A DNA stretch of 64,000 bases from assembly GCA_018389105.1 (NCBI GenBank), contig JACATO010000991.1, forward strand, positions 1,118,001 through 1,182,000. The letters run 5' to 3'. Of this stretch, positions 61,410 through 64,000 are shown in pieces. Origin of the DNA: Nautilus pompilius (lineage: Eukaryota > Mollusca > Cephalopoda > Nautilida > Nautilidae). How positions within the stretch are numbered: position 1 is the stretch's first letter; each line of letters starts with the position of its first letter. The notes under the pieces are model-generated. The model was not told the origin of the DNA. It made no database searches and worked only from the letters and a program-made list of their open reading frames with translations. The position numbers were made by a program, and so were the translations under genes.

Positions 61410-62310
61410 AGCACAGCTAGAATAAAATGAGCAGCCAAGGAAATAGTGAAACAGCCCAAGTTATCCACGAGGCTGAGTACTCAGGCTACATTAAAGATCC
61501 CTCATATAGTTGGCACATGAGGTGGTTGTGGAATTTGAAAGTCAGACTGGTTAAAGTGAGAAGCAAATAATGGGTGTGTAATCTTGGACTTGCAACAAAT
61601 GGGGCAGTGCATACATAATATCGTCCATTGTTAATTTTCAATCAGCAAAAGAAAGAGCAGCTAACTATCAACCAGAATGACCATCAGGGTTTGCAGAACA
61701 AACTAAAAGCTTAAGATCTCCATGCACAAAGAATGCAGAAATCATAAACTGGGTTACAATGGGCATCTGGCTCAACAGAAATTCCTGCTTTCAGAAGCCA
61801 ATATAAAGCACAGATTTGCAAAAGCTCAAGAAACACAAGCTGGTGGCATTTTGGATGTCTTTTCTGTTCTTTTTAACAAATCTGTTTCACAAATTCAAGT
61901 CAAAAGAATGAATATGGATGTGGCAACATTTCTGAAACCCACAGTTAAATATAGTGGTTTCAATATTTGGGATGCCGGAAAGACCTACTTGGTGTTCATC
62001 AAGGGACATTTGAATTCAGTTCCATACATATCCATTCTAAAAAATCATCTTCTCTCTTTTCCAAAGGAATTTTGCAGTTCAAGACAAAATTTACTACAAA
62101 AAGATTATCACAACCCAAAAACCACCACCCTATAGAAATAAAAGGGGCTGATTGCCAACTATGAAAACCAAGACCTAACCTCACATATGTGGTCAGTCCA
62201 AAGAAAAATTTGACTAAACTTTGGCAAAATATGGACCATGTCATCATATAAACTTTCATTCATCCATGCCACAATATGTCCTATCCCCTCATGAGGCATG
62301 TGGAAAAGCT
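61410..62310 (+). mobile_element. Tc1-like transposase relic, C-terminal two thirds
   Basis: The open piece from 61722 to 62135 reads NHKLGYNGHLAQQKFLLSEA (the HTH-linker G..G..A..K.LLS block), then TVKYSGFNIWDAGKTYLVFI (the TVKHGGGSVMVWGCF region), then LNSVPYISILKNHLLSF (the LN...Y..IL..(H/N)L block). Later, in other frames, SVQRKI (LW..LKR.I) and KIWTMS appear. The catalytic DES and QDN blocks are eroded or out of frame. It ends about 55 bp before the next Tc1 element. Terminal repeats were not found. Confidence 0.65.
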
Positions 62311-62364
62311 ACTTCATATTAATTTCCTGTTTTCTGTTATTTTGCTTGATTCTTAATTGTAATA

Positions 62365-63878
62365 CCTTGGCAGATAAATGTTTAAAAACAGCAGCATGTA
62401 TAATATGTAAAAATAAACATTCTATCAACATTGATAGAAAAGCAACTTCTTGTCCTTTTGATAAACATATACAACAACATGATCGATAGTCAATATTTTG
62501 CATACGCTCGCTTTTCTTAGATTATGATGCAATTTCATGGCAACAAAACTTTAACAACAAATGAAACTTTAAAAATTGTATTACAAAAACCAATTTTTAG
62601 AGATTACATGAGAAAAACAGATTAAAGAGGTCTTAGTATTTGGTCACATAGCCATAAACATCAATTACAGCCTGACAGCACTTAAGCATGGAGTCCACAA
62701 GACAAATACATCAGTCAATACAAATATTAGCCAAAGTTGAATGAATAATTTGGAACAATTAATCAAAATTTCTGGGCTTTTTCATTTAATAGTTTTGTTT
62801 ATATTGTTCCATAGATTCTCATTAGATCCAAATTATAGCTTTGATCTGGCCACTTTAGAATTGGAATTTTTTTATCTGTGAGATACTGCTTAATAATGGC
62901 AACCAAATGTTTTGGATCATTATCATGTTGGAAAATCCAAATGAGAGAAAGGCAGTCCTCAGAATATGTTTCTAGTATATTAGTCAAAATGTCTAGGCAT
63001 AAACAAACCAATCTATTATTCCCAAGGTAAGGTGAATAAGGCCTGTCCTTTTTTGGGAAAAACAGCTCCATACTATAATAGATCCACCATCACCTTTGGC
63101 CATTGGTTGGCACACACTGGATAGAATGATTCACTAAATCTTTACTACATGTAAGTCTGACCATCTGGCATCTGATCCAAATCTCTGGAACCATGATTCA
63201 TTGGGCCAGAGCACCCTGGTTCATATTTTCAGTGTCCAATGGGGTTGGTCTCTGGAAAACTAAAGTCGAGCCCTTTGATTTTTCAAAGAAACAAAGGGTT
63301 TCTGCCTGGCAATGTACCCCACGAATTTTATATCACAAAGCCATCTCTGGACAGTTTTTACAGGAATTTGTAGATCCTCGGACAGAAGTTTGATTTTCTG
63401 ATTGATCTGACAATTTTTGGGCTCTGCCACTTTTATGATGTTCAGGGTGGCTGCCCATTTGTTCATATAGCTTTCAGGCTAGATAACAAGACCCACTCTA
63501 TCAGCCTAACTATCTCAGAATATAAACATTTCTCCTTGTATAACTCAACTCCACCCTTGAGCATATTTCATTAAGCTTAAACTGACTTTTTACCAATTGC
63601 AGAAGTTATCTATTAGTTTAGTATATTCTAATGATTGCCTCAAAAATATAAACAATTTTGATTGGCTTTCTTAAAGTATTCACCATGAAATTCTGTCCTA
63701 ATGCAAGAGAAGCAAATGCATATACAAAACATTTACTATTGATCATGTTGATATATACGTCAATAAAAATTTCTTTTTTCATCAGTGTAAAGTCTCGACT
63801 GGAATGTTTATTTTTACATATTTCACATGTCAATTTATGTGCATTGTGCTATTGTTCTTAAACTTTTGTCAGCCAGTG
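62365..63878 (-). mobile_element. Tc1-like element with long terminal inverted repeats
   Basis: Both ends carry matching inverted repeats of roughly 200 bp. Shared strings, left and right-inverted, include TGGC(A/T)GA(T/C)AAA(T/A)GTTTAA near the tip, AATATGTAAAAATAAACATT, then CAACATGATC(G/A)ATAGT and AATTTCATGG further in. A TA is present at the left border (62363-62364) and CA at the right. Minus-strand pieces: INQKIKLLSEDLQIPVKTVQ then RWLCDIKFVGY and ARQKPFVS (HTH and linker); LWPNESWFQRFGSDARW (FSDESKF.LFGSDGR); GDGGSIIVWSCF (GGGSVMVWGCF); FQHDNDPKHLVAIIKQYL; LKWPDQSYNLDLM (WPAQSPDLNPI). All blocks are there, but frameshifts and stops break it. About 1.5 kb, full size. Confidence 0.88.
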
Positions 63879-64000
63879 TGTGCACAAAAGTTAAAATTAC
63901 TTATGCATCAAGGGTGCTCATTTATTCATTTATTCTGACGTGGCTCTGCATAATGGTAAGTAACATCTCATCAGAGAAACCCCCTCATGCCCTTTCATGT

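Noticed and set aside
1-64000. Retroviral, LTR, Polinton, CRISPR and rRNA features
   Set aside because: Looked for long direct terminal repeats, gag-pol or capsid wording, regularly spaced repeats and rRNA motifs; none was seen.

Overview
This is a eukaryotic, AT-rich, gene-poor window made almost entirely of intronic and repeat DNA. One host gene is visible: a minus-strand synaptotagmin of the Syt3/6/9/10 class. The mix of a large-intron synaptotagmin with many Tc1, mariner, pogo/Tigger, POGK-like, MULE, Penelope-like and tRNA-SINE remnants fits a marine invertebrate, most likely a mollusc and perhaps a cephalopod. That taxonomic guess is inference from repeat content, not from a diagnostic gene.

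Host gene. The exon at 27350-28194 (minus) encodes the transmembrane segment, the cytoplasmic linker with the class motif [10 protein letters not shown], and the whole C2A domain with its calcium-binding aspartates. The exon at 5057-5177 (minus) encodes the start of C2B. The two join in phase across an intron of about 22.2 kb (5178-27349). The rest of C2B would lie below position 1. The N-terminal (lumenal) exon lies above 28194 and was not firmly identified; 33235-33406 is a phase-compatible but weak candidate.

Repeats, low to high coordinate. 0.95-1.29 kb: pogo/jerky-type relic. 6.9-7.3 kb: Tc1 3' fragment. 12.45-13.72 kb: mariner with TA target duplication and terminal inverted repeats (TIRs). 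14.69-15.87 kb: a Tc1/mariner-type TIR element split by a Tigger-type element. 16.58-18.34 kb: Tigger transposase relic. 19.3-20.2 kb: MULE transposase relic. 23.79-24.08 kb: a well-preserved tRNA SINE with 13-bp target duplication. 26.75-27.2 and 46.0-46.9 kb: two members of one Tc1-related TIR family. 29.1-30.3 kb: LINE 3' end. 32.65-33.13 kb: Penelope-like fragment. 36.02-37.35 kb: second mariner. 40.8, 53.6 and 59.9 kb: short TTAA-type (piggyBac-like) MITEs. 43.6-44.5 kb: Tc1 relic. 45.2 kb: small palindromic element. 48.97-50.06 kb: Tc1 relic with TIRs. 51.36-52.77 kb: pogo-type element. 57.9-58.7 kb: POGK-type DDE relic. 61.4-62.3 and 62.37-63.88 kb: two adjacent Tc1 elements, the second with TIRs of about 200 bp. 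Several older tRNA-SINE copies are scattered among them.

No retrovirus, LTR element, Polinton, CRISPR array, rRNA or free-standing tRNA gene was seen. Nothing here amounts to a clear new biological system. The points most worth a second look are the unexplained CpG-richer block at 21.5-22.0 kb inside the synaptotagmin intron, the candidate upstream exon near 33.2 kb, the matched TTAA MITE pair, and the 45.2-kb palindrome.
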